A DNA stretch of 64,000 nucleotides, taken from assembly GCF_022539665.2 (NCBI RefSeq), contig NC_081338.1, positions 186,001 through 250,000 on the forward strand. Reading direction: 5' to 3'. The stretch is from Daphnia carinata. Its lineage: Eukaryota > Arthropoda > Branchiopoda > Diplostraca > Daphniidae. This document shows positions 28,905-38,947 of this stretch, piece after piece; position 1 is the first letter of the stretch, and every line of letters begins with the position of its first letter. Made by a program: the position numbers and the translations under genes. The notes below the pieces were generated by a model. It made no database searches. It saw only the letters and a program-made list of their open reading frames with translations, and had not been told where the DNA came from.

Positions 28905-31900
28905 ACACAATATCCCTACCAACCAACCCTCTAACACAAAATTTAGAAATAGCGATACCCAAACTAATCCGTATACCAGTAAGAATTTTTGGACAAGAAA
29001 TTAACGCTTTAGTAGACACAGGAGCAGCAGCCAGTTTAGTATCAGATAAAGTATTTTTTAAGAAAGGGGAAAAACTAGAAGAAATTAAAAATACCCCATC
29101 GCCGATATTTAGGACAGTATCAGGAGAAATCTTAAACTCAAAAGGAAAATTTAGATTTTCAATTGTCATTAACAGCAGTCACGTCATTAAGCATGATTTC
29201 TTTATCATGGAAAACTTAAATGAAAATTGTATCTTAGGATTAGACTTCTTATCAAGCAACAATGTAAAAATTAATACCAAAAACAGGCAGATCAATTACG
29301 ATCATTCCGGAGTAGAACATAACTTTAGAAATAACATACTCCCAATATACAGCATAACATTTGGCAAAGTCGGCATTCATATTCCACTCCGCCCAAACCG
29401 TTCATCAGACTATAACGACAACCACGATTTAACAGAAGCAGATTATCGCAACCTAGAATCTTTCTCCCAATCAGAAACTGACAAGAAAAATAAGCGAATT
29501 GGACAAACCCAAGAAAGTACAGCGACCCTATTTGCTGAAAGAGAATCAGATTTAGGTCTAGCAACTGATGTAAAACACTCCATTAACATAGGATACAACG
29601 CCCCAATTACGCAACGATTGCGCAGAACACCAGAAGCATTAAAACTAATCGTCAAGACAAAAATAGATGTAATGATGAGTAACAATATCATTAGAGAAAG
29701 TCACAGCCCATTTGCAGCAGCAATTGTAATGGTTCCCAAAAAAGATGGAGAAATGCGTATGTGTATTGACTATAGGGCACTTAACAAAATAACAGTAAAA
29801 GACAAATACCCATTACCAAGAATCGACGACACCATTGATGCATTGAGCGGATCGGTTTACTTCTCAACATTGGACTTACTGAGTGGCTACTGGCAGATCG
29901 AGATAGAAGAAAACGACAAACACAAAACCGCCTTCATTTGTGAACTTGGACAATACGAATTTAATAGAATGCCATTTGGACTAACAAATGCACCAAGCAC
30001 TTTTCAACGAGCAATGAACAACATATTGAAATCAGTATTGTTCAGGTTCGCATTGGTTTACCTGGATGACATCATAGTGTTCAGTAATAATATTGCTGAA
30101 CATGTGATACATCTAGAAGCAGTGTTTAAACTTCTTAAAGACGCAGGACTAAAATTAAAAAGAAAGAAATGCGAATTTTTCAAAGAAGAATTAGACTATT
30201 TAGGATATATTGTTTCGAAAAAAGGAATAACACCGAGTACAAAAAAGTTAGAAGCAATCATCAAATACCCAGCTCCCAAAAACGTGAAAGAATTGAGCTC
30301 ATTTCTAGGTTTGGCTAGCTATTACAGAAAGTTCATCAGGGCTTTTGCTGATAAAGCCCACCCACTGACAGCGCTAACGAGAAAATCAGCCGAGTGGAAA
30401 TGGGGAGAGGAACAAAGGGACGCCTTTGATTGTATCAAGAACTGTCTCATAACTAGACCTATCCTAGGGTATCCAGATTTCACGCGCGAATTTATCATCT
30501 ACACAGATGCCTCAGGATACGGTATAGGAGCAGTCTTGGCTCAGATGCAAACTCTACCTCAATCAGCGGATTCAGCGGAGTCCGACGTACAGGAACCCCG
30601 TGAATCAGACGGCGCGGAAGTCGTCATAGCGTATAGCTCTAAACATCTGAACGACCGCGAAGCCAAGTGGTCAACCACAGAGAAAGAGGCTTACGCCATC
30701 ATCCACGCAATTGACGTATTTAGAACGTATCTATACGGACGCAGATTCACCGTATTTACAGACCATAGACCTTTAGAATGGTTAATGAGCAAGACAGAAC
30801 CCGCAGGAAGATTAGCTAGATGGGCACTAAAAATACAAGAATTCGACATCGTCATTGGGTACCGGCCTGGGAAGTCGCACCAAAATGCAGACACCCTAAG
30901 CCGTATTCCCATAGTGCCAATAGCACGAGTAGAAACAAGGGCAATGGAAAGAGGAACTGTCATAAGAGAGCTAGAAAATATTCGAAAAGAAGGTGAAAAT
31001 CTAAAAGAAAAACTAAGGATTGAAAGATTAAAGAAACAAGAACAGCTGGAGAAAGAAAACGAAAGTATTCAAAAAGAAAACGAAAGTTTTGAGAGGGAAA
31101 GTCAAAGGAAGAGCGTAGGTTTCGAAAGAGAAATTGGAAGTGAAAGTAAAAGGTCTGAGAAAGAAGACAGATGGATAGAATTACAGCAAGCAGATAAATA
31201 TTGTCAAAAACTAATGATGGAAATACAAGAAGATAGCCAGAAAAATAGAAATAAAAGATTCTCAAGCAACTTTATAATCAATGAAAAGGGTCTATTAACA
31301 GATAGACAAGGAAAATTAGTAGTCCCTGTACCGTTAATCGACGGAATTTTACGAGCAAATCATGATCACATGATGGCAGGGCATTTAGGAATCGAAAAAA
31401 CAATAGCCAGACTTAGAGAACAATACTTCTTCCCATACATGCGACAAAACGTAACAGAACACATCAAAAATTGCCTTAAATGCGCAAAACGCAAGGCTGT
31501 GGGAGGAAGTAAAGCACCATTGCAACCTATGCCCCCAGCCGAAAGGGTGTGGGAAAGACTTGCGATGGATATTGTGGGTCCCGTTCAAGAAAGCGCAAAG
31601 GGACATAAGTATATTTTAGTCCTATCAGATTATGCCAGTCGTTTCGTCTTCACGGTTCCAATGAGAGATCAAACTGCCCAAACAATTGCTACAATACTGG
31701 TTAATGATATTTATACAAAATATGGATCCCCCGAAGTAGTACTAACAGATCAAGGAACTAATTTCCTGTCGAGCTTAATCCAAGATATTTGCAAATTATT
31801 TAAAATCAAACAAATCAGAACAACAGCATACCATCCCCAGACAGACGGATTAGTAGAACGATTTAACAGAACCCTATGTGACATGTTGGCTTGCTACGTA

Positions 31901-32647
31901 ACGGATGAACCAGAAAATTGGGACAAATATCTACCATTTGTCACATTTGCTTACAACACAGCGAAGCAATCAACACTGCAACAAAACCCATTCTTTCTAT
32001 TCTTCGGGAGACAACCAGTGCTCCCAAACGACATCAAAATAGACAGGCGATACGAAACATACGAGGATACCAGTGTAATGTACTCACACCAATGGAAGAA
32101 GGCTCAGCAACTAGCGAAGGAACACCTATTTCGGGCACAGACAAAACAAAAAAGATATTACGACAAAGGAACACAAGCAATCAAATATAACATTGGTGAC
32201 TTTGTGCTACTGAAAGCTCCACCAACTGCCGGAAAATTCATCAACAGGTGGAATGGACCATTCAAAATCATCAGAAATTTCTCAAATCTCACTTATGAGA
32301 TTCAACACGCGAGCAATGAAAAACTAAAATCAGTGGTACACGTCAACCGCCTAAAACTCTACGTCCCGGCAAACCAAGAAACAGAAAAATTATCTAGTGT
32401 TCCACAACAACCAAGAAGTGAAACAGTGCGACGAGGACCAGGCAGACCAAGAAACAACTTCATCAACAACAAAAGAATACCTGTCCGTAGAGCGTGTTGG
32501 CATCCGCATCATCATGCAGCAGAAACGGAAAATTGTAAAATCATCGCACCAAATCTCCCCGGTCCTATACCAATTAATCCTGCACACACTAGAATGACGA
32601 ATCCACGATACAACTTACGGCAACGCAACGAAGTCTCGAGATTCTAA
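28850..32647 (+). CDS. pol: Pol polyprotein: protease, reverse transcriptase, RNase H, integrase
   Basis: Up to 1265 residues, intact. The retropepsin active site DTGAA is at residues 56-60. RT has the YLDD catalytic box at 404-407, preceded by the usual PLPRIDDTIDALSG segment. RNase H has TDASGYGIGAVLAQ near 551. Integrase has an HHCC zinc-binding domain (about 837-880) and a catalytic triad near 907, 967 and 1003 with D(35)E spacing, then a GPF-type C-terminal domain. Unusually, about 90 residues rich in Glu, Lys and Arg (about 700-790) lie between RNase H and integrase and look like a coiled coil. The frame opens at 28829, just after an in-frame TAA, and overlaps gag in -1. Expression by -1 frameshifting is therefore likelier than initiation at the 28850 ATG. 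An A6 tract at 28827-28832 is a possible slip site. Confidence 0.96.
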   Translation: MLDRYGTYQQPEPPSNAVNTISLPTNPLTQNLEIAIPKLIRIPVRIFGQEINALVDTGAAASLVSDKVFFKKGEKLEEIKNTPSPIFRTVSGEILNSKGKFRFSIVINSSHVIKHDFFIMENLNENCILGLDFLSSNNVKINTKNRQINYDHSGVEHNFRNNILPIYSITFGKVGIHIPLRPNRSSDYNDNHDLTEADYRNLESFSQSETDKKNKRIGQTQESTATLFAERESDLGLATDVKHSINIGYNAPITQRLRRTPEALKLIVKTKIDVMMSNNIIRESHSPFAAAIVMVPKKDGEMRMCIDYRALNKITVKDKYPLPRIDDTIDALSGSVYFSTLDLLSGYWQIEIEENDKHKTAFICELGQYEFNRMPFGLTNAPSTFQRAMNNILKSVLFRFALVYLDDIIVFSNNIAEHVIHLEAVFKLLKDAGLKLKRKKCEFFKEELDYLGYIVSKKGITPSTKKLEAIIKYPAPKNVKELSSFLGLASYYRKFIRAFADKAHPLTALTRKSAEWKWGEEQRDAFDCIKNCLITRPILGYPDFTREFIIYTDASGYGIGAVLAQMQTLPQSADSAESDVQEPRESDGAEVVIAYSSKHLNDREAKWSTTEKEAYAIIHAIDVFRTYLYGRRFTVFTDHRPLEWLMSKTEPAGRLARWALKIQEFDIVIGYRPGKSHQNADTLSRIPIVPIARVETRAMERGTVIRELENIRKEGENLKEKLRIERLKKQEQLEKENESIQKENESFERESQRKSVGFEREIGSESKRSEKEDRWIELQQADKYCQKLMMEIQEDSQKNRNKRFSSNFIINEKGLLTDRQGKLVVPVPLIDGILRANHDHMMAGHLGIEKTIARLREQYFFPYMRQNVTEHIKNCLKCAKRKAVGGSKAPLQPMPPAERVWERLAMDIVGPVQESAKGHKYILVLSDYASRFVFTVPMRDQTAQTIATILVNDIYTKYGSPEVVLTDQGTNFLSSLIQDICKLFKIKQIRTTAYHPQTDGLVERFNRTLCDMLACYVTDEPENWDKYLPFVTFAYNTAKQSTLQQNPFFLFFGRQPVLPNDIKIDRRYETYEDTSVMYSHQWKKAQQLAKEHLFRAQTKQKRYYDKGTQAIKYNIGDFVLLKAPPTAGKFINRWNGPFKIIRNFSNLTYEIQHASNEKLKSVVHVNRLKLYVPANQETEKLSSVPQQPRSETVRRGPGRPRNNFINNKRIPVRRACWHPHHHAAETENCKIIAPNLPGPIPINPAHTRMTNPRYNLRQRNEVSRF

Positions 32648-32654
32648 AACGTCC

Positions 32655-32671
32655 AAATTTTCTTTTCGCAG
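32655..32671 (+). promoter_or_regulatory. Probable splice acceptor for env mRNA
   Basis: A pyrimidine-rich stretch ending TTTTCTTTTCGCAG abuts the env ATG at 32672. In errantiviruses Env is translated from a spliced subgenomic RNA, so this position and sequence fit an acceptor. The matching donor would lie in the missing 5' region. Confidence 0.7.
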
Positions 32672-35600
32672 ATGGAACTGATACTATCACTCATCCAATT
32701 ACTCACCATCATTCCATCCACATATCCCATCTATTCAACCGTATGCGACTGCCAGAACGTAAAGACCAGAGGAATTTTAGATATAGAGGCACCCTATTAC
32801 TGCAATAACAAAGAATCAGATACAGCTCACTTACCCAGAATACCCACGTTGTACACTTTAAAAACAACACAAAAACCAGCAGCCTCTTGGAAAGGCTGGA
32901 CCTGCAAGCAATGGATAAAAACGAAGAAAATAACTGGGTCATTCTGGATCGGATCTTTCGACACCATATATTCACAAGAAACTAAACTAATTTCCCCACT
33001 GGAATGCTGGAGAATGGTGAACGACAAGAAGTGTGGCGATAATAACATGCAGACCGGACCAGCGGGTCTGAGTTTCACAGCCACCCCGACAGGCGAAGGG
33101 CAATGGTATGCCATAAAAACATATCACACCCTCAACTGTGTTGCAGAACAAATCACCTTACGGCAGGAAAAACAAGACGACCCAATTGAAAGCCCATTTG
33201 GACCATTAAATACTACCCAGCAGGAAGGACACTTCATCCAAAATCAAAACACAATAGTATGGGGAGATAGGACAACAAATAATTCATATTCTCAAACCTT
33301 GATCAAAGGAAGCGGTTATCTGGAACTTCCGAGAATACCGGAACGCGAAAACACCAGCCGTCTTTACGACACCAATCGACAGATCGAGATTTCATTCTTC
33401 AACAAACCAGATCGGGACATAACACCACAAGGTTACAAAGTTGTGGGCGTACCGCTCACATACCTAATCTTTCCAACCGAAACAACGAGAAAATTGTACG
33501 AGATGTTCAAAACAACTATACATACATGTATACAAAATACTCACCTAGATACATCGGTGTGCAAGGACTACAGGGAACTCCAGTTAACCAAGCGGAAACG
33601 ATCCATTCAACAGGAAGTTACATTCTTGCTCAACACCCCCTCGGAAGACTCAGGAAAACGTCTGTACAGCATTTCGTACGCCTGGGGGCCAATAAGAATG
33701 GGATATCAACAGGCAATCAGGATCAACGAGAAGGACCGGAGTGTAAATTACAACGCCACTATATACATAATATGCAAACCAGACGAAAACACTCAGTTAA
33801 CCGCCCACTTTCGTCTCAAAGACGATGATCCACTTCCTCAAGGATCAGAATTCGAATACATCGTTGACCAAACAATAAGAATCCAGAACAGTAATATCTG
33901 TATCACGGAAGGAGAAGCAGGCCGACTAATTGTTGCTAAATGCTCAGAATTTTCAACACGGTGGATTCTAGATCAACAAAACCATCAATTAATTTCACAA
34001 GAATCGTATCTCTGTATTACACTAGGAACATACCAAGCTATCATATTGACAGAATGCAGAGATGATAAGAACAGCGTAACACAAAAATGGATCTTTGAAA
34101 CTGTCAACACCAATCCAGACATCATAGAAAATTTCCCAGACACAACTTTAGCAGAAATGCAGGAAATTCAACAAGAACAACGGAAGGCAATCACAACCAC
34201 GATTAATTCGCCGCTATTTGGAGGAATTTTAAAAACTAATCACGGTAGCGGAAATATAATCTGGGATATGATTGCCTGGGGCCTATTGAAAAACGGAAAA
34301 ACACCAAACGAAAAATGTCTAACACACCATGGAGTAAACAAGCAAATGACATTAGAAGAATGCGACAAAGAGTGGCCGCAATGTCAAGAAGAACTAAGAA
34401 AACTAATTAACAGCAACGATCCATTAGTACAATCACAAACAATGGTAGCCAACTGTAGCAAAGCAACAGAACGAGGACAAGCTTTCGAATATACATCTGA
34501 TTTCACCATCAGACCGTTCAACACAAACACCTGTATCAAAGCCAATACGACAATGCTAGTACTTCAAGAGTGCGCTAGCACCAGCTCAATCTGGGGCACA
34601 TTTGAGCACACAGGACAGCTCATGGCAACAGATAGAACTGGGCTACATTCACCCTCATCAGACAGGAAGTGTCTCACACAGAGAGTAGGACGGGTGACCC
34701 TGGGGCATTGTCACAGCTCCAGCCAAAAACAACACTTTAACTTTGAATATCGCAACCCACACCAAATACGGACTCTCTCAGCGGCAGCCATCATAGCACT
34801 GCACACTAAACAGCCATTGGACGGGAAAACACTCCCAACCATACCACCACTAATGAAAAGAGAGGATAACAACCAATCAGAGAACAGCAAAACTTTGGCC
34901 ACACCCCCTGCCACGCCCACAACAGAAAAACACACAACAACGACAAGCGTTACAACGACTACAAAGCCCACAATAAAAACCACATTGGGAACAACAGCAA
35001 AAACAACGGTAAAAAGCACTACGACAATTAAACCAGTTACAAGCACAGCAGCTAGCAAACCCACCACAACACAGAAAGTGACAACTAAACCCAGTATGAC
35101 ATCAACGTCAACAAAACCCACCACAACTACAAAACCAATAATCACATCGACAAGCACTAAACCCACCACTACTACTAGACCTACGGCAACTGCTAAGATA
35201 ACTTCAACTTCAACAACCACTACAACTACAAAACTTACGACAACAACAACAATGGCCACTACAACAAGTTCCACAACAACAGAGAAAACAGCAAAGCCTA
35301 CTACGACAAGTTCAACAACAACGGAGGAAACAACAACGCCTACTACGACAAGTTCCACAACAACCGCGACAACAACGACGCATCAGCCAAGCTCAATAAC
35401 GACGAGCACAAAAACAGTAAGCGAAAGTTCGACGACCCAACAATCATCAACACATACTGCCGGAGTAACCCCTTTAGCACTAACGGGAACAACGTCTACA
35501 ACAGAAGGAACTCAAATTCAGGCCATCGAAGAAAGCAGTATTCGAAACTTACCGTTAGCTGATTCTTTGATAATTTCAATGGATCAAAAAGCTGAAGATA

Positions 35601-36808
35601 CATCAAACAATGAAAATTTAGAAGCCGATTTACCCAAAAACATTGAAGAATTCAACGACAAAATTAAATACGAAATAAGTAAAATGCACGACCAATATAA
35701 GATAAGCATCGAAACTGAACACGAAAACAAGTTGGCAAAAGAAATTCGGGACGTTTATTGTCAACTATCAGCAATCAAAAGAACACAAGCAGTTATATTA
35801 GCCCAAACCAACGGAATTTTAGCAGCAGTAGCAGTAGGTTTACCAATCTGCACAAGACTACAAGGCTTCGGTCAAGCAATGACACTTCAACAATGCGAGG
35901 CAAAAAGAATTTTTATATCAGCAAACGAAACCAAATGTGGATTTCAGCCGTTTTTTACTTACGAAGGAAAAAACTGTACGATTGGAACAGATGGATGGTC
36001 AATTCATCCATATTCTGATTGTTTCTGGAAAACACCTTTGGTAAATTTAAATGGAAATCCACACACATGGGAACACAATTCTACGACAGGAGATTGGATA
36101 CGCCAGAAACCTAGCATTCACATGCCTAATTTAGACCTCATTTCAGAATTTGAAGAACTCCATCTTAACGATTTCGACTTCGCGCTGAAAAGCCATCCAG
36201 CACACGAGACGATGGAAATGGAACAATTAAATATTCTAAATGACCTAGTTGGCAGAATGCAAGAAGGCAACTCCAATTCTGTTGGAGACATTGTAATGTC
36301 AGAACAACAAGATAATCAAATAGGAAACATGTTCTCATGGTTCGACAAACTAAAAATAATTGGTCTATCAGCGATAGGATTTGTACTATTCCTCGTATGT
36401 TTACGAATCTTCATTATTTGCAACCCCATCTCGAAGATAAAAGAACATATCCGCAGAAAACGGAACTTTACAACCAGATACGATGATGGCGTAGAGGAAG
36501 AACACGAACTCGCATCAATGATACCGGCACGAGAAACAAATTACCATTCGGAAATAGCAATCGAACAACCGTTCCTAAGAACAACCGCCCCTGCACAACT
36601 AACAACAGAAAGACAAGGTCAAATGCGCCCTCCCCGACCAAGTGCACCAAATTCATTAATTTACCCCTCTATCGAAACAACTGACACAATCACACGATGT
36701 ACAGGAAAACACACCATGTGCACTTACGTCGTCGGATATGGCATGGTTTGGGAAGACCTATGCCGTTGCATGTCAGAAACAGACAATAGTAATTCAGCCA
36801 GAAAGTAA
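32672..36808 (+). CDS. env: Envelope-like glycoprotein with lectin-like repeats and mucin domain
   Basis: 1378 residues, intact, starting right after a splice-acceptor sequence. It has a hydrophobic signal peptide (about 1-22) and a cysteine-rich ectodomain. A furin-like KRKR lies at 307-310. Two related segments begin FEYIVDQTIRIQN (394) and FEYTSDFTIRPFN (605), each with Cys and QxW-like spacing that resembles ricin-B beta-trefoil repeats. A threonine-rich mucin-like region covers about 747-945. A small hydrophobic NGILAAVAVGLP (about 1047) precedes a second cysteine-rich part. One transmembrane helix lies at about 1227-1250, with a tail of about 128 residues that includes PSAP near 1323. 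It is unlike the F-type Env of retroelements 2 and 3. The layout recalls glycoproteins of arthropod jingchuviruses (chuvirus-like), which would make it a captured viral gene. That assignment is from memory and untested. Membrane location is well supported. Confidence 0.85.
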   Translation: MELILSLIQLLTIIPSTYPIYSTVCDCQNVKTRGILDIEAPYYCNNKESDTAHLPRIPTLYTLKTTQKPAASWKGWTCKQWIKTKKITGSFWIGSFDTIYSQETKLISPLECWRMVNDKKCGDNNMQTGPAGLSFTATPTGEGQWYAIKTYHTLNCVAEQITLRQEKQDDPIESPFGPLNTTQQEGHFIQNQNTIVWGDRTTNNSYSQTLIKGSGYLELPRIPERENTSRLYDTNRQIEISFFNKPDRDITPQGYKVVGVPLTYLIFPTETTRKLYEMFKTTIHTCIQNTHLDTSVCKDYRELQLTKRKRSIQQEVTFLLNTPSEDSGKRLYSISYAWGPIRMGYQQAIRINEKDRSVNYNATIYIICKPDENTQLTAHFRLKDDDPLPQGSEFEYIVDQTIRIQNSNICITEGEAGRLIVAKCSEFSTRWILDQQNHQLISQESYLCITLGTYQAIILTECRDDKNSVTQKWIFETVNTNPDIIENFPDTTLAEMQEIQQEQRKAITTTINSPLFGGILKTNHGSGNIIWDMIAWGLLKNGKTPNEKCLTHHGVNKQMTLEECDKEWPQCQEELRKLINSNDPLVQSQTMVANCSKATERGQAFEYTSDFTIRPFNTNTCIKANTTMLVLQECASTSSIWGTFEHTGQLMATDRTGLHSPSSDRKCLTQRVGRVTLGHCHSSSQKQHFNFEYRNPHQIRTLSAAAIIALHTKQPLDGKTLPTIPPLMKREDNNQSENSKTLATPPATPTTEKHTTTTSVTTTTKPTIKTTLGTTAKTTVKSTTTIKPVTSTAASKPTTTQKVTTKPSMTSTSTKPTTTTKPIITSTSTKPTTTTRPTATAKITSTSTTTTTTKLTTTTTMATTTSSTTTEKTAKPTTTSSTTTEETTTPTTTSSTTTATTTTHQPSSITTSTKTVSESSTTQQSSTHTAGVTPLALTGTTSTTEGTQIQAIEESSIRNLPLADSLIISMDQKAEDTSNNENLEADLPKNIEEFNDKIKYEISKMHDQYKISIETEHENKLAKEIRDVYCQLSAIKRTQAVILAQTNGILAAVAVGLPICTRLQGFGQAMTLQQCEAKRIFISANETKCGFQPFFTYEGKNCTIGTDGWSIHPYSDCFWKTPLVNLNGNPHTWEHNSTTGDWIRQKPSIHMPNLDLISEFEELHLNDFDFALKSHPAHETMEMEQLNILNDLVGRMQEGNSNSVGDIVMSEQQDNQIGNMFSWFDKLKIIGLSAIGFVLFLVCLRIFIICNPISKIKEHIRRKRNFTTRYDDGVEEEHELASMIPARETNYHSEIAIEQPFLRTTAPAQLTTERQGQMRPPRPSAPNSLIYPSIETTDTITRCTGKHTMCTYVVGYGMVWEDLCRCMSETDNSNSARK

Positions 36809-37507
36809 AAGTCCCAAGGTCATTGAAATTAAAAGTAGCCACTAAACATAACCCCTGACAAATTTAATTAATTACAAAATAAATTAGCTCCCAGAAAATA
36901 ACACACTTATCAGCATTTTTTTTTCCGACCAATTAGGTGATTTTTAAAATATATCCCATACTCGTAACTTTATAGTAAAACAAAGAGTAGAGACAAACCC
37001 GAATAACAATTTTGTATTCCAAACTAACATTAACTAAAAAATTCAAAATAGAAAACCTTTGGGATAGACAAAACAAAAATTACAAACCCAAATAACATTT
37101 TTTTTTTTTTCCTCGACTAAAACAAACAAAAAAGTCAATAACAAAATCATCGGAGAAAAAGCAGTGTAGTGTAACAAAGAACGACAGAAACTAACGCACG
37201 AAGAAAAAGAAAGACACAAGAACCCCTATAAGAAAAGACAATGACTTAAAAAGGAAAATAGAAAGTTCAAAATGTAACGGTATATTCATCAATTCGCCCC
37301 ACGGCGAAATAGAAGACGGAACACATTAAAGTAGAAGAAACTACCTGTTTTGAAATTAAGAAGAGGGGAACAAGAATTTATGAAAAACTCTGCAAAAGAA
37401 GACTTTTCAAAATATAAAAACTAACCTCTTCCCAGTGTTTCAACGACATAATTCAGACAAAGTTCTACAAAGAAAAGTGTCATCACAAGTCAACCTTTAC
37501 TCTAAAA
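36809..37507 (+). other. Non-coding interval between env and ankyrin gene
   Basis: About 700 bp, A-rich, with T9-T12 runs near 36915 and 37097 and no open frame of note. Near its end a TATA-like AATATAAAAA (37411-37420) and an acceptor-like CTAACCTCTTCCCAG (37421-37435) lie 70-100 bp before the ankyrin ATG. That gene may be made from an internal promoter or from a second splice product. Confidence 0.6.
37411..37435 (+). promoter_or_regulatory. TATA-like box and acceptor-like site before the ankyrin ORF
   Basis: AATATAAAAA is followed directly by CTAACCTCTTCCCAG. The ORF start is 73 bp downstream. Either an internal promoter or a 3' splice site could place this ORF first on an mRNA. The sequence does not decide between them. 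Confidence 0.35.
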
Positions 37508-38749
37508 ATGGAAAACAACAACATCACTCAGGATAACGCAATGGACGTAACCATCATCCCACAAGAAGAAAAAGAATACGAATTAATATACATTAGTGAT
37601 ACTGAAAGTGAGAATAGCCAGCAAGAGTACAAAGAAAAGGAAAGTGCTAAAAGTGCAGATGTGAACAAGCAGATAGTGAAAAATGTAGAATGGAACGGAA
37701 TCAAAACCGAGAAAAACGATTTTTCCGAACTAGAGAGAAAAAGGAAAGACATCAGTGAATCAAGTGACGACGACACCGAGGAGATAAATGCCTATAGTGA
37801 AATGGAACCCGATCTGGATAGTGCCTACAGTACCGAATTTATATTGGAAAATAACAGTGACACCGGTTTCCAATATGACCCACCCCACGGTGCCGAATTG
37901 GAAAATGTTAGTGACACCGACCTCCAATGTGAACCGCCCAAAAAACGGAGCAGACCGAATAACCAACAAAGGGAAACAGAAACATGCAAGAACTGTCGGA
38001 TGAAGACAATAGCACCCCTTTCAACAGAACAAGCAGAGAAGATTCAACTGCACCGACAGGCTACTATTGACTTGGAAGACGGAAAACTTTGTCTATCAAT
38101 GATGGAAGCTACACTACCAACTATAAGAAGATGCATCCAAAAAAGATTAGAATCGCTAGGATGTTGGCCACGACAAAAAATGGCCATATTCCTTAATAAA
38201 AGATACGACGAAGGACGTACCCTGCTCCACACCAGTATACAAAAAGTAAGGTACGACATAACTGATGCTCTACTTGCCTATGGGGCAAACCCCGAGATAA
38301 TGTATCGAGGCAGCACAATTGGACACATGGCAGCGGAAAATAACGACTTATTCCTGGTAAGGATACTAAAACACCACAACTGCGAGTTCACAAATCGCAA
38401 TAAAGACGGAGAAACCCCGCTAATGACAGCAATATCACACGAACATGAGGAATGCGCACGCCTAATTTCGACACCAACAAACATCAAAATAGCAACCAGC
38501 AAGGGCAGAACCATCTTGCATTACCTCGCCAGATATGGACTCGAAGACTTGGCTACGCAAATCTGTACAAAAAGAATAATTGACGTCAACCAGCAAGACG
38601 AAACGGGCACAACTGCCTTACACGAAGCAGTGAAATATAAACGACTGGACATGATCGAATTACTGCTTCTACATGGAGCAGATAAAAAGATAAAAGACAA
38701 CCGTGGACATACGGCTGTAGCAAATAATAACAGCACAAACATACAATAA
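37508..38749 (+). CDS. Ankyrin-repeat accessory protein of retroelement 1
   Basis: 413 residues, intact, ATG in an AAAATGG context. The N-terminal ~150 residues are acidic and serine-rich and contain an internal repeat of the form ENxSDTxxQxxPP (about 112-145). A basic PPKKRSRP (about 143-150) could be a nuclear localisation signal, and CKNC follows. Residues about 231-408 form five or six ankyrin repeats, with recognisable turns such as GRTLLHTSI, GETPLMTAI and GTTALHEAVKYKRLDMIELLLLHGA. Ankyrin repeats bind proteins. The acidic N-terminus plus ankyrin block resembles I-kappa-B-like proteins and viral ankyrins, but no DSGxxS degron is present. It lies between env and the polypurine tract, so it travels with the element. 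A role against host immunity is a hypothesis only. Its origin is probably a captured host or viral gene. Confidence 0.9.
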   Translation: MENNNITQDNAMDVTIIPQEEKEYELIYISDTESENSQQEYKEKESAKSADVNKQIVKNVEWNGIKTEKNDFSELERKRKDISESSDDDTEEINAYSEMEPDLDSAYSTEFILENNSDTGFQYDPPHGAELENVSDTDLQCEPPKKRSRPNNQQRETETCKNCRMKTIAPLSTEQAEKIQLHRQATIDLEDGKLCLSMMEATLPTIRRCIQKRLESLGCWPRQKMAIFLNKRYDEGRTLLHTSIQKVRYDITDALLAYGANPEIMYRGSTIGHMAAENNDLFLVRILKHHNCEFTNRNKDGETPLMTAISHEHEECARLISTPTNIKIATSKGRTILHYLARYGLEDLATQICTKRIIDVNQQDETGTTALHEAVKYKRLDMIELLLLHGADKKIKDNRGHTAVANNNSTNIQ

Positions 38750-38947
38750 TCAAGACAAAGGTGGAACGAGTTATTCAACCATAGTCATCATTAGTATTCA
38801 TAGAAGCAGCTGTAGTTGGTGACGGAAAAAGAAGAAGGAGAACAATTTCTGCTAAAAATTCAGGTGAAGGAACAAGTTTTTTATATTATCCGTAAAACAA
38901 TAGTCGGTGATGGAAACACACACATTGGAGGACCAATTCTTCTCATC
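38750..38947 (+). other. 3' untranslated interval of retroelement 1
   Basis: About 200 bp with no gene. The words TAGTTGGTGACGGAAA and TAGTCGGTGATGGAAA recur about 90 bp apart (about 38813 and 38900), and the first is followed by a purine tract (AAAAAGAAGAAGGAGAACAA). This may be a decayed duplicate of the 3' end. Confidence 0.5.

Noticed and set aside
34711..35358. 215-codon valine-rich reverse-strand frame
   Set aside because: It is the antisense shadow of the threonine-rich mucin codons (ACA/ACC/ACT) of env.
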